Below, in pieces: positions 9,966-22,765 of a stretch of 64,000 nucleotides of DNA (positions are counted from its first letter, which is position 1; every line of letters begins with the position of its first letter). The stretch is from Apus apus (lineage: Eukaryota; Chordata; Aves; Apodiformes; Apodidae). The notes under the pieces were generated by a model. It had not been told where the DNA came from, searched no databases, and saw only the letters and a list, made by a program, of their open reading frames with translations. The DNA lies in the NCBI RefSeq assembly GCF_020740795.1, contig NC_067283.1, positions 45,807,659-45,871,658 of the forward strand. The letters run 5' to 3'. The position numbers and the translations under genes were made by a program.

Positions 9966-11087
9966 TTCAGCTGTTCATGGCTTTCAGTTTTAGAGTGAAC
10001 ATCTAGCAAACTCAAGTTGATTGAGTCACTCCAGAGCTGCATGCACCTCTGCTTGTGATACAGGTGGTGAAGGTACACTCCTGCTTTTTATTATAAAGGT
10101 ATCAGGGAAATCAATTCCTAACTGCCAGCTTAAAGAGTGGGGAGAGTGTTTTGTCCTGTATGTCTTCCTCTTTCAAGTCTCTTCTTCCTCACTGTTGGTT
10201 AGTGGCTCCTGGAAAGCATAGGCTACATCACCATCTCAAGGCAGTTCCTGGTTGCACAGAAGTCTGAGCAATCTGCTAATGGATGAGCGGAGATGGGGAC
10301 ACTGTATTTTCCACCACTTGCTGCTTGAAAATTCATCATATTTAGCATGCTGGTGGCTGTGTAAGTGTAGTGAGAGAACAATGTATGCCACCTGGAAGAG
10401 CACTGTGTATGTTAATCGCTGTGAATGCTTGAGCTTGGGCTCTTCTAGTGCAGAAGTAAAGTTACGGGCTTTCTATGCTTTCCAGCTGATGTTGTTATAC
10501 TTGGATAGCACTGTGTGAGCCTCCACCAAAGACTGCATTTTCTTTGCTTTTTTACAAAAGCAGTTTCAGAAGTCTAAAACAGTTTGTACTTCTGTTCAGA
10601 TGCCCATAGCATTCACATTTTACTGATATATTGTGCTTTTTGGTTCAAGTAAGAGTAAGGGTTCAATGGTGAAATAATTGTATGGTCATCCAGCTGTTTA
10701 CTAATGCTTTTCACTTTACCAGCTAGATGTGCTTGTTTATTTAATAAGGATTTTAAAAAGGGGTAAAGTAAACTGAATGTTTCCAGCTGGTGGTTTCTCT
10801 GAAATGCAAAGAATGGGAGTGAATCCATAAGGAGAGCCTAGATTAGGTAGTGATGGTTTTTTTAATCAGCCTGAATTTGACAACCATGTTGAAATGATGG
10901 TGGGGACAGCTCTTGAGTTCTAGCAGGACTTCCACTTCAGTCACCCAGCTGCTGTTGAAAGCCACCTCTTGAAATCTGGTGATACAATAAGTCTCATGTT
11001 TAGGTGCTGTGGTTAGTGTGTCCCTCAGTTTCTGTGGCTTTTAAAACTCAAGGGTCAGATCTTCATGCAGCCCACTATAGCTATATG

Positions 11088-11093
11088 AATAAA
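11088..11093 (+). terminator. Candidate proximal poly(A) signal of CDCP1
   Basis: AATAAA about 1.3 kb after the stop codon. Use here would give a shorter alternative 3' UTR. A third AATAAA is at 12153-12158. Confidence 0.35.
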
Positions 11094-12444
11094 GTTGCCT
11101 TTTTATACAAACATCTGACTTGTTCAGGTGTGCAGTTACTGTGGATGTTTGCAGTTTTGCATGCAGTACTAGACCAGACAACTTGAGAATTTTTTCTCCA
11201 GATGTTTTATCATGACTGTTTCCTGCCTAAGGATACACTGAGGTGCCATAAAACTTCTAGACAGTGTTGCACGCAATAATGTAAAGCATACAATAACGTG
11301 TAAAAGCAAAATGTCTTTACTAGAAACCTTCCTGTTTACATCAAAAAAGAATGTGTTTTTCTTCCTGTGTTAACTATGCTGGCATTGCAAATAGACTTTT
11401 TATATGGACAAGTGTGTGTATTTAAGAGTGTATATCATTATATTGCTTGAACCACTGTAAGATTCAGTATAATGTCATATCTGACTCAGTTTTCTGTAGC
11501 ATATAGCAAAACACGTGCCTGCTAAAAGTGCCTTTTAATTGTTTTGGGTATTTTCCTGCTTACATTTGTCACTTTTATTATAGAAATGTGTATTCCTAGG
11601 TGTCTGGCTAGTCACTGGGATCACATATTCCGAAGTGTACCAGGTCATTTTAATGTAATTGAGAACTTAAAAAGATTTTTGCAATAATGTCTATTTTTCT
11701 CAGGTAACTGAATTGCCACAATGCATTTTTATCATAGTAGTCCAGTTGTGCATCTGCCTGGTCAATGTTTCTCACTTCTTTATTAAAAAGGAATGAGAAG
11801 TCTGGAAGAGAAATTAAAGGCTGTCTTATCCCTCTAGCTCAGTTTCTGCTTAGAGGAAATTTTTTTAGTTCATATTCTTTGTAACCAACTGAAGAAAACA
11901 TAATGGAGGTTGGGCTTTCATTCACAACCTCTTGCTATTTGAAGGAAGAATATGATGCTTGTTGACTGTTTTTTTTAAAAAAATTGTTCTATTTTAACTC
12001 AGATTTTGATATGACAATATAAACCTTAGTTTACAGTTGTTTCCAGTCTAAGGTTGACTTTCACTGTGCTGACTTTGGTACGCTTGCAGTAAGAGTTCAG
12101 GTACTTCATTCCACTTCATTTTTCATTAAGAGAAAGTTGTGATTTTTTTTTAAATAAAATGTAACAACACTACCAGATGGAGTAACTAGTGTATGGGGTT
12201 TTTTTGTGTGTGTATGAACTCAGTCTTGAGTGTTTTAATGTCTGACTGTTGGTAGCTATGGCTTCGCCCTAGATGATAGAAATGGGTTTCTAGAGGACCC
12301 ATTTTGTTGGGATAACCTACTGCTGACTGTGCATGTTCCTTTTCTCACATAGCCAGTGATATGCTATTAATTGTTGGTTTTAAAAGCATGTGTTTAGATC
12401 ACTGGGGAGAAGGGCTGTAAAATATTTGAAGCTTTCAATATAAA

Positions 12445-12450
12445 AATAAA
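12445..12450 (+). terminator. Candidate distal poly(A) signal of CDCP1
   Basis: AATAAA followed within about 40 bases by T/G-rich sequence (TGATGTTTGTTATTTATT). It is the most distal of three AATAAA hexamers after the stop codon. Chosen by position and context only. Confidence 0.5.
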
Positions 12451-15400
12451 TTGTTCAGCAGCTTCTCGGTAGGGTCATGATGTTTGTTATTTATTCACAT
12501 TCAACTGACACATACAGTTGAATTGCAAATTAATTTCTATTCAGGGATAATAGCATAAAAGTACATTGTATGACTAGTTCTTCAGCCCAGAAGAGACTCT
12601 TATGAAATTATGTGAAGCCCTTTTGTGTTCTAAATTAAAGTGCATGGAATCAGTACATACTGACCACTTTCTTGGACTGTTTTTTAAAATTTATTTTGAA
12701 ACAAGTTTAATGCCCAGAAATAATGATGTCTGAACTCCTTACTACTGAGGATCCTAGTAATTGCTGAGAATGGTTCCTAGGCTAAATTAGTCAGATCTAC
12801 TCTTGGAAGGAACAGGAAGCTCAGCAAGGATCAGCCAGTTACTAGGCCCTCTCCAAAATTGCCATTTAATATGAATGTAAGTGAAGTATTTATCATTTGG
12901 ATCTTTGCTGAGATTGTGTTGTTAAGCAGCAAAGCTGAAAAGGTGCTTCTTGCTGCTTGTACTTGAATCTGTGAGGTCTGGACAATCTCTATCAAAACAC
13001 TCAGTAATTGCTTTATTTTAACCATATATGTGAGTAGTCTAGTGCAGTTTCCAGATAAATCAAGAGCCAAGTCACTACTCTTTGGATTAGAGCAAAACTT
13101 GTAGAGCACTGGTAAGTAATAAGAAAGTAGTTTCACCAGACTAATACTGAGCCTTCACCACCTTCATGTTACTCTAAGGAAACTTTCCTGGGATACCTGT
13201 AAGTGTGACAAAGGGGTCTTGGACAACTGCCTGCTGCTAACTGGCCACCGGACACTTCAACACTGCCGACTCCCTGCTGGGACAACTGGCTGCTGATGGG
13301 CAGATGGCACTTGCTCACTTCATCTCCCCTTCTCCCGTTCACGTGGCACTCCACTGCTGCTTCCCCCTGAGTGGGGTGAGCTCTGCAAAGCCCTTGAATG
13401 TTCCTGGGGGCTCTGTGTGGCACATGGTGAGCCCCGCGTGCCTGGCAATGAGCTATCTCTCATGGAGCTAGAGAGGGGGGACCCCAGTGAGTGTCCCTGC
13501 TCTGCCTGCAGCGCACGTGACATTAGGAGGAAGAGGAAGGGTAGAGTGGTGGGGGAGGCAGAGGGGAGGCCTGACGCTGGAGCACTGCCCTTTTGTCATA
13601 CAAACCTTGCTGTTTTGAAACAAAAATAATTGGCCAGCATAAGTGTGGCCAGCTAATGTGTAGGCAGGATAGAACGTGGTGGGTTTTGCTTGGGGAGCAG
13701 GTGGCTGCCCTGTTGCAGGGAGGACTGGTCAGGGGCTGTGATGGTGAGAAGTCACTCGGGGAAGCTGGAGTGGGGGCTACCAGTGAGCTCACCTCTGGCA
13801 CAGAAAAGTGGCAGCATGGTGCCACGCGGGGAGGAGAAGCGGTGGTGTGGTGCCTCTCCATTAGTGTCATCTGCTGATTGGTGGCCCGTTGTCCTGGTGG
13901 AGAGTCAATGATGTTGAGTCCAGCGTTCAGTAATCCCTTTCTCTGACAGAGAGTAAATATAAGTATATGAATATTGTTGGGGGGCAGGCAGGAAGCAAAA
14001 TGCTGAATAACCCTCATCCACATGCATATTAGCACTGGCCAGCGTGTAACTGTGGGCTGCAGTGCACACAAAAATGGGAGCAAACCAAAATTGTAGGCTT
14101 TGTTCCTTTAATATAAATGGCCTTTTTACATCCAGCTTGGTGACTGGTTTGTTTTTGATCAAGTGTAGCTTCCCAGCAATTAAATAAGCATGAGTTACCT
14201 AGCTTCCTTTGAGGAATTCTGGTGTGGAAAACTGATCCAGCCTGAAGGAAGGACAGTCATTTTACATGCACTTAGAAGCTTCTGGCATGTCGTTTCAGCA
14301 ACATAAATGAAGCATTTCAAATTGTTTCAATTAGGAACACTCCTAATATATAAAAGGGTTTTTTTTTGTGGTTTGGGCTGTATCCATCTTTTGTATCAAA
14401 GAATTGCTACCCTGCTGCACACAAGTCAGGCTTTACACTTCTGGGCACGATAAATCTTCCAAAACTGAAGGAATGGCTTTGTTTCTTGCTATATTTGTAT
14501 CTGTGTGGGTGTATTTTATATATAGATATGTTTTTTAATCTTGTTTCAACTGCTACAGTCAGTCATAGCTGCAGAAAGAGTGTGATGATGCATCCTGTCA
14601 AAGATGTTCTGACAGAGCAATACTCTCTCAGCACACACCATGTTTTTAGATACGAGGCTAGAAAAATGGCCTCACCTTCTGAAAGATGTTTTCTTAGAAG
14701 AAAATTAGTGGAAAATTTTTGGTGATGTCCTGTCATCTTTGCAGCAAAACTATTTTATTTTTTTCTAACTGGAAATTACTTGATTTCAGAAAGTGTTCTT
14801 TAGAAGCAATGAAATGTTCCCTGTAAAGCATGGACTCCCCTCTTTATTTTTAAAATTTTTTTATTTGCTTATCAGCTGAACTTTTATGTTACTCACCGAG
14901 GAGAATGCCTGTCCTGCACACATGAGAGCAAATCCATGTTGAAGAGAACAGTGGTCTGCTGGAGGAGTGGAGGAGAGTGCCCTGTGCCTCTTCTCCCATC
15001 AAGGGAGAGAAACAGGGAAAGGGAGCATGAGGGGGAAAGTTTGCTGTACATGAGTGATTTTGAGAGAGCTGAGCCCTAGCAAGCAAAAGGCACTTATGGA
15101 CCTCCTGGAGGTATTTCATTTCTTCTGTAAGCTTTTTGTTTTGAGGCTTTTTCTTTTTATTTTCCCAAATGTAGGGAATCAGGGTAGGTTTGTGAAAGGT
15201 GCATGAAGTGCTTCTGGGTACATCAGGGTCCCTGCAACAACTTCAGCCTACCTCCTGTTTTTTCCCAGCAAGGGTTGAATATGAGTTTTTACCACAGCAA
15301 CACTTGCACAGCCGCAGCCCCTCCATGAAAGAAAGAAGAAAGCTGGGCTTGGCTGAATTACACCCAGTTGCCTGTCTTTGAAACCTCTTTTTCCCTGCTG

Positions 15401-15769
15401 CATGCTGGGCCTGACGGGTCTCCATCAGCCAGCGAGGGCATCACCTCCTCAGTTGCGTGGGACTGTGTTCCTTCAGAAATGCAGAAGTTTTGAGTGACCT
15501 TAGGCCTCCTGGTAGCAGGGGGTGTTGGAGCTCTCCCACGGGCTTTTCCAACTCAGTTTGATCTTTTCCTCAATACCTATCAAAGGCCTTTGGAGTGATG
15601 GGTGCTCACTTCTGAACATGACTTGAGGCCATCAGTGGTGCTTGCTGATGCCAGAAAGGCTGTGTCTACCAGTAGGTGGTTTGAGTAAATACTGTGAGAG
15701 GTATGGGGAAGTTTCCAGTTCAAGGAGTATTTCCTGAAATGGAACAGGGACAGGTTCGAGGTGCTGCGT

Positions 15770-15972
15770 TTGTCCAAAGAAGAACAACAAAGCTGATGAA
15801 GGGTCTAGAGTACAAGTCTTATGAGGAGTAACTGAAGGAGCTGGGATTGTTCCATCTGGTGAAAAGAAGGCTGAGGGAAGGACCTTACGGCTCTTTACAA
15901 TTACTTGAAAGGAGGTTGTAGCAAGATGGCTGTTGGTCTCTCTTCCCAAGTAACAAAAAGTGGCAGACCGAG
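15770..15972 (+). mobile_element. CR1 LINE internal fragment
   Basis: Sense-strand CR1 words in order: AACAAAGCTGATGAAGGGTC, ACAAGTCTTATGAGGAG, GAGCTGGGATTGTTC, ACTTGAAAGGAGGTTGTAGC, TTGGTCTCTCTTCCCAAGTA. It lacks the CR1 3' end, so it is truncated on both sides. Confidence 0.85.
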
Positions 15973-16929
15973 CCCATACAGACAGCTTCCTCCCTCCAGG
16001 AGACCAGTCACAGCAGGGCAGCTTTTAAATGAGTGTGTATAAATCTAATTTTCTGCACAGAAGAACCTGGCCTTAAGTGAGATTCAGTGCTTGGTCTCAG
16101 GAGTATAAACTGGAGGCTTCTGAGCCCAATTGTTTTAGCATCTGCTTCAAATTCATCATTGCAAATGTTTTTCATTTGAAAGGTGTTTAATTTTTTTAAA
16201 TTAAAGGAGAAGCAAGTTAATGGTGCGTTTCTCCTCTCAAAGTGCTGCTTTTACTATGTTGCTGGATTCTGGGAAAAGTAACCTGAGAACAAATATGCAT
16301 AAATGTTGTTTTGTAACACAGAGTGAACTATGAAGCCAAGGAGTCATTTGTAATGAGGTAAAAATGACTACTCTACAGTTTAAACTGCTAAGTAGAGTTT
16401 TGTTCTTGCTAAACTGCAGGTTTGCACTTTGGGACATGAGTAGATGAGGCTTTCAGCTTTGGAGACCTGCACATCTACCAGTGCCTCCTCATGCTAACTA
16501 TCCAAGTCAGCTCCTTGAAATGTAATGCAGCTTCTCATATCTTCAAAAGTCAGTCCTTTATAGATTAATGTTTTTGTGTAAGAATAATCTTTGTAATAAG
16601 ATACAAACCCGAAAGTTTGAATCTATTGATTTCACATTTCCACAGTAAATTAAAAGAGTTTAATTTAATAATTGTATAAAGTAATTCTGTTCTTTCTGCC
16701 AAATCAAGCCTGTTTGGATACTCGGTAATTGTTTCCACAGCTTAATGCTTTACCCATGCAAAAACTTGTAAAGTTTCACATACTTCCCCTTCATTTGTTT
16801 CCTTAAGTGAGTAAGAGTATGTTTTGCTTTTTATTTAATAAGTGGTAAACCTAAAAAGTATGCAAAGGTGTAATTATATCTTCTAGTGAGACCGCTCTGT
16901 GAACATTTTATGGCTTAGTCTTTCAGAAC

Positions 16930-16934
<5 letters not shown>

Positions 16935-16961
<27 letters not shown>
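16935..16961. repeat. A homopolymer, 27 bases
   Basis: Uninterrupted A-run. No adjacent retroposed body is recognised. Confidence 0.9.
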
Positions 16962-16966
<5 letters not shown>

Positions 16967-18128
16967 GCAAGCCCTTATGTCTTCCTCTCCAATTTCTTCT
17001 CTTTGGGTTAATAACAAATTTTTAAATAACTTAAACCAGCCTAGCAAAGTGTATGAGTTGATACATAATTCTAATATCCTAGAAGACAATTTAATATTTT
17101 TCCTTGCTAGTGAAACACTTGAGGAAAATTGAGGGCAATTTACTATATACTTGTGCATTCTGACATGAGATTTTTGGCTGATGGGTTCTGCAGGTGAAAC
17201 TCCTACTCATTCTCCTTAGGTTTTTGTGGGCACCCATCTGGGTCAAAGGCTACAGCTTCAGCTGAAAGGAGATGCTGGATTTCTGTTACAGTGCTTCCCG
17301 ATACTGCTCGTGGGACAAAAGTCTTAAGGAATCTGTGCCCGGGTTATTGCTAGGAAGGTAGCACTGCTGGAAGTAAGACAATTCCACTTGGAGAGGTTGA
17401 ACCATGTGTCAACAAAGTTGCCTCAAGCACCACTGAAAGGTGGATTTTTATCACCTCCCCTTTTCTTTCCTACTTTTTTCCTACTGTTGTATTTTCATGT
17501 CTTGCCTTCCTTTCTCCCCACACTCCCAGTCAGACAAGTTCAAGGCTGAAGTCTGCAGAAACCGCTCTTTTTTTGGTGAGTGCCCGCGATGAGATTTACA
17601 CCCAGTAGCCAATGCTGGGGTGAAATACTTTTGAACTCTGTCTACAACGTGTTTCTTACTCCAGACACACCCAAACCTGCTTGGATTACAACAAAGCTGG
17701 TGGGTGAGATTAGCTACAGCAAGGTCCCCAGGTTTTGCTGCCGCAAAGCTGCTTCAACATGTAAATGAAGTTGCGGTACTTGAAGTAATTGTTTACCTAT
17801 CAAATAGCTGGAAATAGCTAGTACTTGGAAAAACATTAATATACATAGGAAGAACTCTAATCTGGAAACTATTGCTTCTCTTGACATGAATGACCTCTTA
17901 TATGAGCAATACCTAATTAGACACCAAATGAGATGGAAGTGTGCAGAATAAAAACCCAGGTCTACAAACAGTGCAACGAATCGTGTTGCTACCAGTAACC
18001 TCTTTCAAAGACAAGCTTTACAAAGTCTGTAATTGCTTCACTGACATTTACCATGGTAAAAATGTCTCCAACGATTCACTCTTTGCTTTAGGTGATGCAA
18101 TGGTGATGATTCTATGGCTTTCTGTCAC

Positions 18129-18826
18129 TGTCACCGTTTGACTCGGGTTCAACAACAATGCTCTTGATCCCCTCCCCCTCCCACCCAGGTAGGGAAGGAG
18201 AGAGAGAAAAAGAGAGAGACTTGGCTGGATTGAAAACTAAACTACACAGCTTTAATTAAATACTAATGATATAAGAAAATATATACAATTATATACAAAT
18301 GTGTTTGGATGTGTGCAAACGCCTCCCGCCTCCCCCCACCCCCAGCAACTCCCACAACATCTCCTGAGCTGGGAACAGTCCCAAAGAATCCCAGAGCTGC
18401 TGCTGGAGAAAGCAGAGAGTGATGAGGGTCAGGAGAGCTCGAGCCTGGGCGTCAACGGTGATGGATGGACAGAGTCCTCCCTGGATGCCGGCCATGGATG
18501 GAAGAGAAGGGAAGAAGAGGCAGGAAGGAAGTTGTCTTCTGTGATCTCTGACCTTCCTCTGAGCTTACATAACTACATGGAATGGAATACCTCTGGCCAA
18601 CTTTGCTGTCTGTCTAACTCAGCCTCCTATGGGGGGGTCATAGATCTCCCCGTAGTGTCTGAGCTGGCAGAGTGAAGGTGCGACCTTGAAGACCCAGCAG
18701 TTAGAAAAACATTCCAGTCTTATTGGTCTTAGTTAGAACACACTGGTGCTAGTTAAAAGAAGCTCACGAAGGAAAAAAAAAATCAGTAAAAGGAAAATCG
18801 CCTTCATCCTGGCTCAAGCCAGGACA
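18129..18826 (-). mobile_element. Solo LTR of an endogenous retrovirus
   Basis: A 698-bp element that on the minus strand begins TGTCCTGGCTTGAGCCAGG and ends GGTGACA, so it has TG...CA ends. The 5-base direct repeat GTCAC sits directly outside both ends (18124-18128 and 18827-18831), as integration leaves. On the minus strand an ATTAAA poly(A)-type signal (ATTTAATTAAAGCTGTG) and a CT-rich U5-like end follow an AT-rich TATA-like stretch. No gag, pol or env sequence is adjacent, so the internal part was probably lost by LTR recombination. A 5-base duplication suggests an ERVL-like group, but that is only a hint. Confidence 0.85.
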
Positions 18827-18831
18827 GTCAC

Positions 18832-21800
18832 CAAGGAACAAAACAGAGGAGCCTCCAAGTAGAAAAAGATTGAGAATAACGCATCCCTTTGCTCCTGAAG
18901 GCTCAGATACCAGTTTTAACTTTAATCGATAAGGTGAAACTTACCACTTATTCTGAGGGCAGATATTTTCCTGTATGATTCATTTTAGGGTAATTTCACC
19001 TCATTCCGGCATTTCATTATCTCACATGATTGTTGTGAGGACACGGAAAAAAGAGGAGGATCCTGTTTGCTGTGGCAGGAGCTGTGCATGAAGCTTTCTG
19101 CTTTTCTGGAAAACCACAACTACCTCTCTTTCCTGCCAGCATCCTGGAGATGCAGCAGGTAGGCAGGCTGTGCTGGGCTTTTGGGGATGATGAGGACCAA
19201 GTGTGCTGGCACTAGGTGTTCCCAAGGCAGCAGTTGCTTTTGATGATTTTAATGTTAATACCCCTCTGACTATTGGGTCTCCGCTCCTAGCCATGCTGTG
19301 TAGTTAAATCATTATTCTGCATTAACCTTCACCAACAGAGAATCTTTCAGTATCTTTTATACAACAGTAGGAGCATAAGATATTACCTTTTTCAACACTA
19401 ATAGTGGACCCTAACTTTAGGTTTTGGCTAAGAAACTGGTCACATCTAGGGAAAACAAGGGAGAGAGGAGGTCTCCTGCACAGCCAGAGGGCATGTTTCT
19501 GTCTGGGTGCTTAAATTTCATCCCTTTCCTCAAAGCTCCTGCTGTAATAGCATTTGCTGTGGTTACTGCTCCTGTCATGATTGTGGGAAATGTACTAACC
19601 CTGCTATGAAATGACAGCTAATGCATGAAGATATAACAGAAGAATGGTGTTATACCAAGGTTTCCAGGCAACCTTAATTTTCACATTTTTCTAAGGAGTG
19701 GTGCTTTACAGCTTGATTATCTCTTCCTTTGTGTGTGCATGCATTGTATTTCTTTGTGCAGGATTCAGACCTGAAGTGCCATAACTGCAATATCCATAAC
19801 ACTCAGGTGCCTTCTGCATCATGATCACAGCTGTAACACTGACATCTCCAGGCATACGTGGCACCCAGGAGCCCTGCCTCATCCCAGCCTATGCCTCTAC
19901 TCCCCACAGTAGTGCTTACACAGCCTGGGTGCCTTTCCTGATGAATGAAGCAGGATCAGTGCCTCTAGGAAGTGACCATGGCAAAGGGCTGGAACATAGA
20001 TGTTATGAGCTGGTAGTCTTTTGCTTTATCCCTCTACTTTGACAAAGCTGGATTTTCCCTGCAGCTCTGCTAAGAGCATCTGGGGAATGAGTTGATGGGA
20101 ATTTTTATGTGAGGTGGACAGTGGGTGAGAGGGGCTGGCTGCCGTGGTCCCTGACTATTTTATCTGGCTGGGAGGTCTAGAATTTAACTGAGAACTATGT
20201 TCCTGGATCAAGTATGGCTTAAGACTCCAGGCATGTACAGTTCCTTATTGCTCCACTTGTGCACCTCAACACTACACTAAATATCCCACTTGCTCCATGC
20301 TGAGGAAATAGTGGGATTGCTGCAAAATATGACATGTGCAGATAAGCTCTGGCGTGCTGCAGTTCCTGCAGATGGGTAACTGGTACACAGACTGGGAAAC
20401 TGTCAGGCTGTGTGTGGGGGGTGTTTTTAATAGACCATTTTTATGCAACTTCATGTCCCTGTGCCTGGAACTATCAACTTCAATCCCCAAGTAGTGTGAA
20501 TTCAGGAAAGGGGAAGGAGAGCAGAAAAGGAGGGATGTCCTCAGCCCCATGGCTGGCAGACACTTCTCCACAGAGGGAGATGAGAGGACAGATGAGCACA
20601 AGACAATGTCTCTGGATCATGAGCTCTGCCTCAGACCTTTGTATGATCTAGAGCAAGATAGCTGCCACCTCTGTGTCCTTCTCCCCTGAGGGAAAGAAGT
20701 GGGTTGGCTTCTCAATTTTCCTGTCCCTTGTGGCCATCTCTCTGCCCCAGGATTTTGGCAATGGCCAGCTTGCTCTGTCGTGTGAGAACTGGTGAAGGAA
20801 GAAACCGAGTGGCAGATGTCCTAGGAGGGCTTGGCAACTGATGGACACCTCTCTCATTCATCCCAAAATAGGGAGGGAGCAAGAAAACTATCTTGCCCCT
20901 GACACAGCTGGTTCCTAAGACTCAAGCCCGTAGTTTTCCATGGAACGCCAGGATCATCCAAGCCCTCTGATAAGCATGTCAACCAAAGGCTGAATCTTTG
21001 CTTTTAGGAGCATGCACTGCAGTTTGGTCTCCAGGGCTGGCTGCTATCTTTTTAATGTGCATTTATCACCTGATAAAAGCCATTAAGTGCTTTTATATCT
21101 GGCTGTGGACTCTACTTACATCTGCAGTTCCAGCCTGCTTAAAAATAGACTACTTGTATTGGCTGGCATAACAATTCATGTGAATGTTTGAGAGAAGGAA
21201 AAATTCTCTGTGGTGGTTCTTCTTGTTTGTTCTTAGTCTTTTCACATTTTATACATAAGGTGTTTTCCTTTCCCTCACACCATGCTTTCAGGTCTGCTTA
21301 TCTTTCTCCAGTGATATGCTACAATTACTCACAGTGTTTGTGTCCCCTTTTGGTGCCTTCTTTTAAATTTAGGAATAAAAAGCACTGATTGTTGTTCTAC
21401 TTCATTTTTCAAAGCAAGTTCAGTTTCTAGGCTATGTATAAAACTGTCAGTTACTCATTGTAGGTACACAGCATTCCACCCACACAGAGCCTTCCAAGTC
21501 CTCGCCTTTCAATGGAGCCAATTGTTTAACTGTGTTCATAACCAGTGCTACTTCTGGAGTGTTTCCTAAAAGTTGACTGGCTTCAGATCTACCTACTTGA
21601 GGGTTTGGCTTTCTGCTCTGACGTATAGAACCAAGTGCAAAAGCCAAACCCCATGGGGGTGTGTTGTAGCACCTCTGCACAGTTGCACAGACAGATGGGA
21701 TCTGGGCCATCTCTCATCCGCTGGGGTTTGAATCTTCCATGTCAGTGTGGCTCAGTGCTCAGGGGGTTTTGATCCAAGTCTTCCCAGCATGGAACAGTGT

Positions 21801-22288
21801 CCAGGTTGCACATGAATCTGGAGGAAATTCAAGCTGCCCAGGCCCCACTCTGCTCCATCAGTCAAGCAAATCTGTCACTGTGCTTGAGCTGATTCACACC
21901 TACATTTACCCACTTACGTATTTGGACTGATAATTCAATATAAAATATATTATTTGCTTTTTGTTGCTTTGATGCAGTTTTGGTTGCCTTTTGGTTGAGT
22001 TTCTATATGAAGTTTCATCTCTTGTCTTCTGATCACACTTGGCAGAGCAGCAAGACCTAGTATCTGGAGCTCTGACAACGTTAGTGTAGAAATCATATCC
22101 CACTAGAGACTGTCTAATTGGCTTTCTTGAAAACCCCTCTCTGTAGGAAGGCTTTTACATGGCACCTCATCCATCAGATGTCCAAGGTCATCAGTATCTC
22201 CCTGACATGCCCATTTTTCTCCTGTGACTGTAGAAGAGGACCCAATTATGTAGGTAGGATCCCCTGCTGTGACTGCGGAGACTAGCTG
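18832..22288. other. Intergenic DNA between solo LTR and CR1
   Basis: Unique sequence without a recognised gene or repeat. The block at about 21041-21150 is AT-rich with paired TTATCA/TGATAA and TTTATA-like motifs and could be a conserved element (see findings). Confidence 0.65.
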
Positions 22289-22765
22289 AGGTTGGCAGGG
22301 ACTTCTGGAGGTCACCTGATTCCAGCTCCTGCTCTGAACAACATCTCCTGGAGTGGGTTGTCCAGTGCCATGTCCAGTTGAGTTTTGAGTACCTCCAAGG
22401 ACAGGCACTCCACAGCCTTCTGGGCAACCTGTGCCAGGGTTTGATCACCCTCACAAACGTTTCTCATCTGTTTAAGCACAATTTCCTGTATTTCAGTTTG
22501 TGTCCATGGCTCTGCCATCACTACTTTTCCCCATCAGGACTTTTAATATGTGGAAAAGACCTCTCTGAGACATCTCTTCTCCAGGCTGAGCACTCCCCAC
22601 TCTGACACAACAGCTGCTCCAATCCCTTAATCATCTTTGTGGCTTTTCACTGCACTCACTCCAGGGAGTCTATGTGTTGTCCCTGCCTCTTCTGGAGGCC
22701 CCAAAACTGGACCTGGCACTTCAGATGTGGCCTCACCATCCCTGAGAAGCACAGAAATGGGGTAC
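22289..22765 (-). mobile_element. CR1 LINE fragment
   Basis: Antisense CR1 in order: GTTGGCAGGGACTTCTGGAG, TCCAAGGACAGGCACTCC, TTCTGGGCAACCTGTGCCAG, TCTCTTCTCCAGGCTGAGC, AATCATCTTTGTGGC, GATGTGGCCTCACCA. It is nearly 480 bp and moderately diverged. Confidence 0.88.

Larger units (their letters stand above)
9783..12465 (+). other. CDCP1 3' UTR (inferred end)
   Basis: AT-rich sequence after the stop codon without open frames of note. Possible AATAAA signals lie at 11088-11093, 12153-12158 and 12445-12450. The last is followed by GT-rich sequence and would give a UTR of about 2.7 kb, in keeping with the long human 3' UTR. A T-run followed by an A-run at 9932-9960 sits near its start. Which signal is used cannot be told from sequence. 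Confidence 0.6.
12466..18128. other. Intergenic DNA after CDCP1
   Basis: Mostly AT-rich and featureless. A GC-richer block at about 13160-13900 carries several open frames on both strands but none resembles a known family. A CR1 fragment is at 15770-15972 and a 27-base A-run at 16935-16961. No gene is supported. Confidence 0.7.

Noticed and set aside
13523-14083. 186-codon minus-strand open frame
   Set aside because: It starts without a supported ATG context, is Pro/Ser-rich from GC bias, and matches no family.
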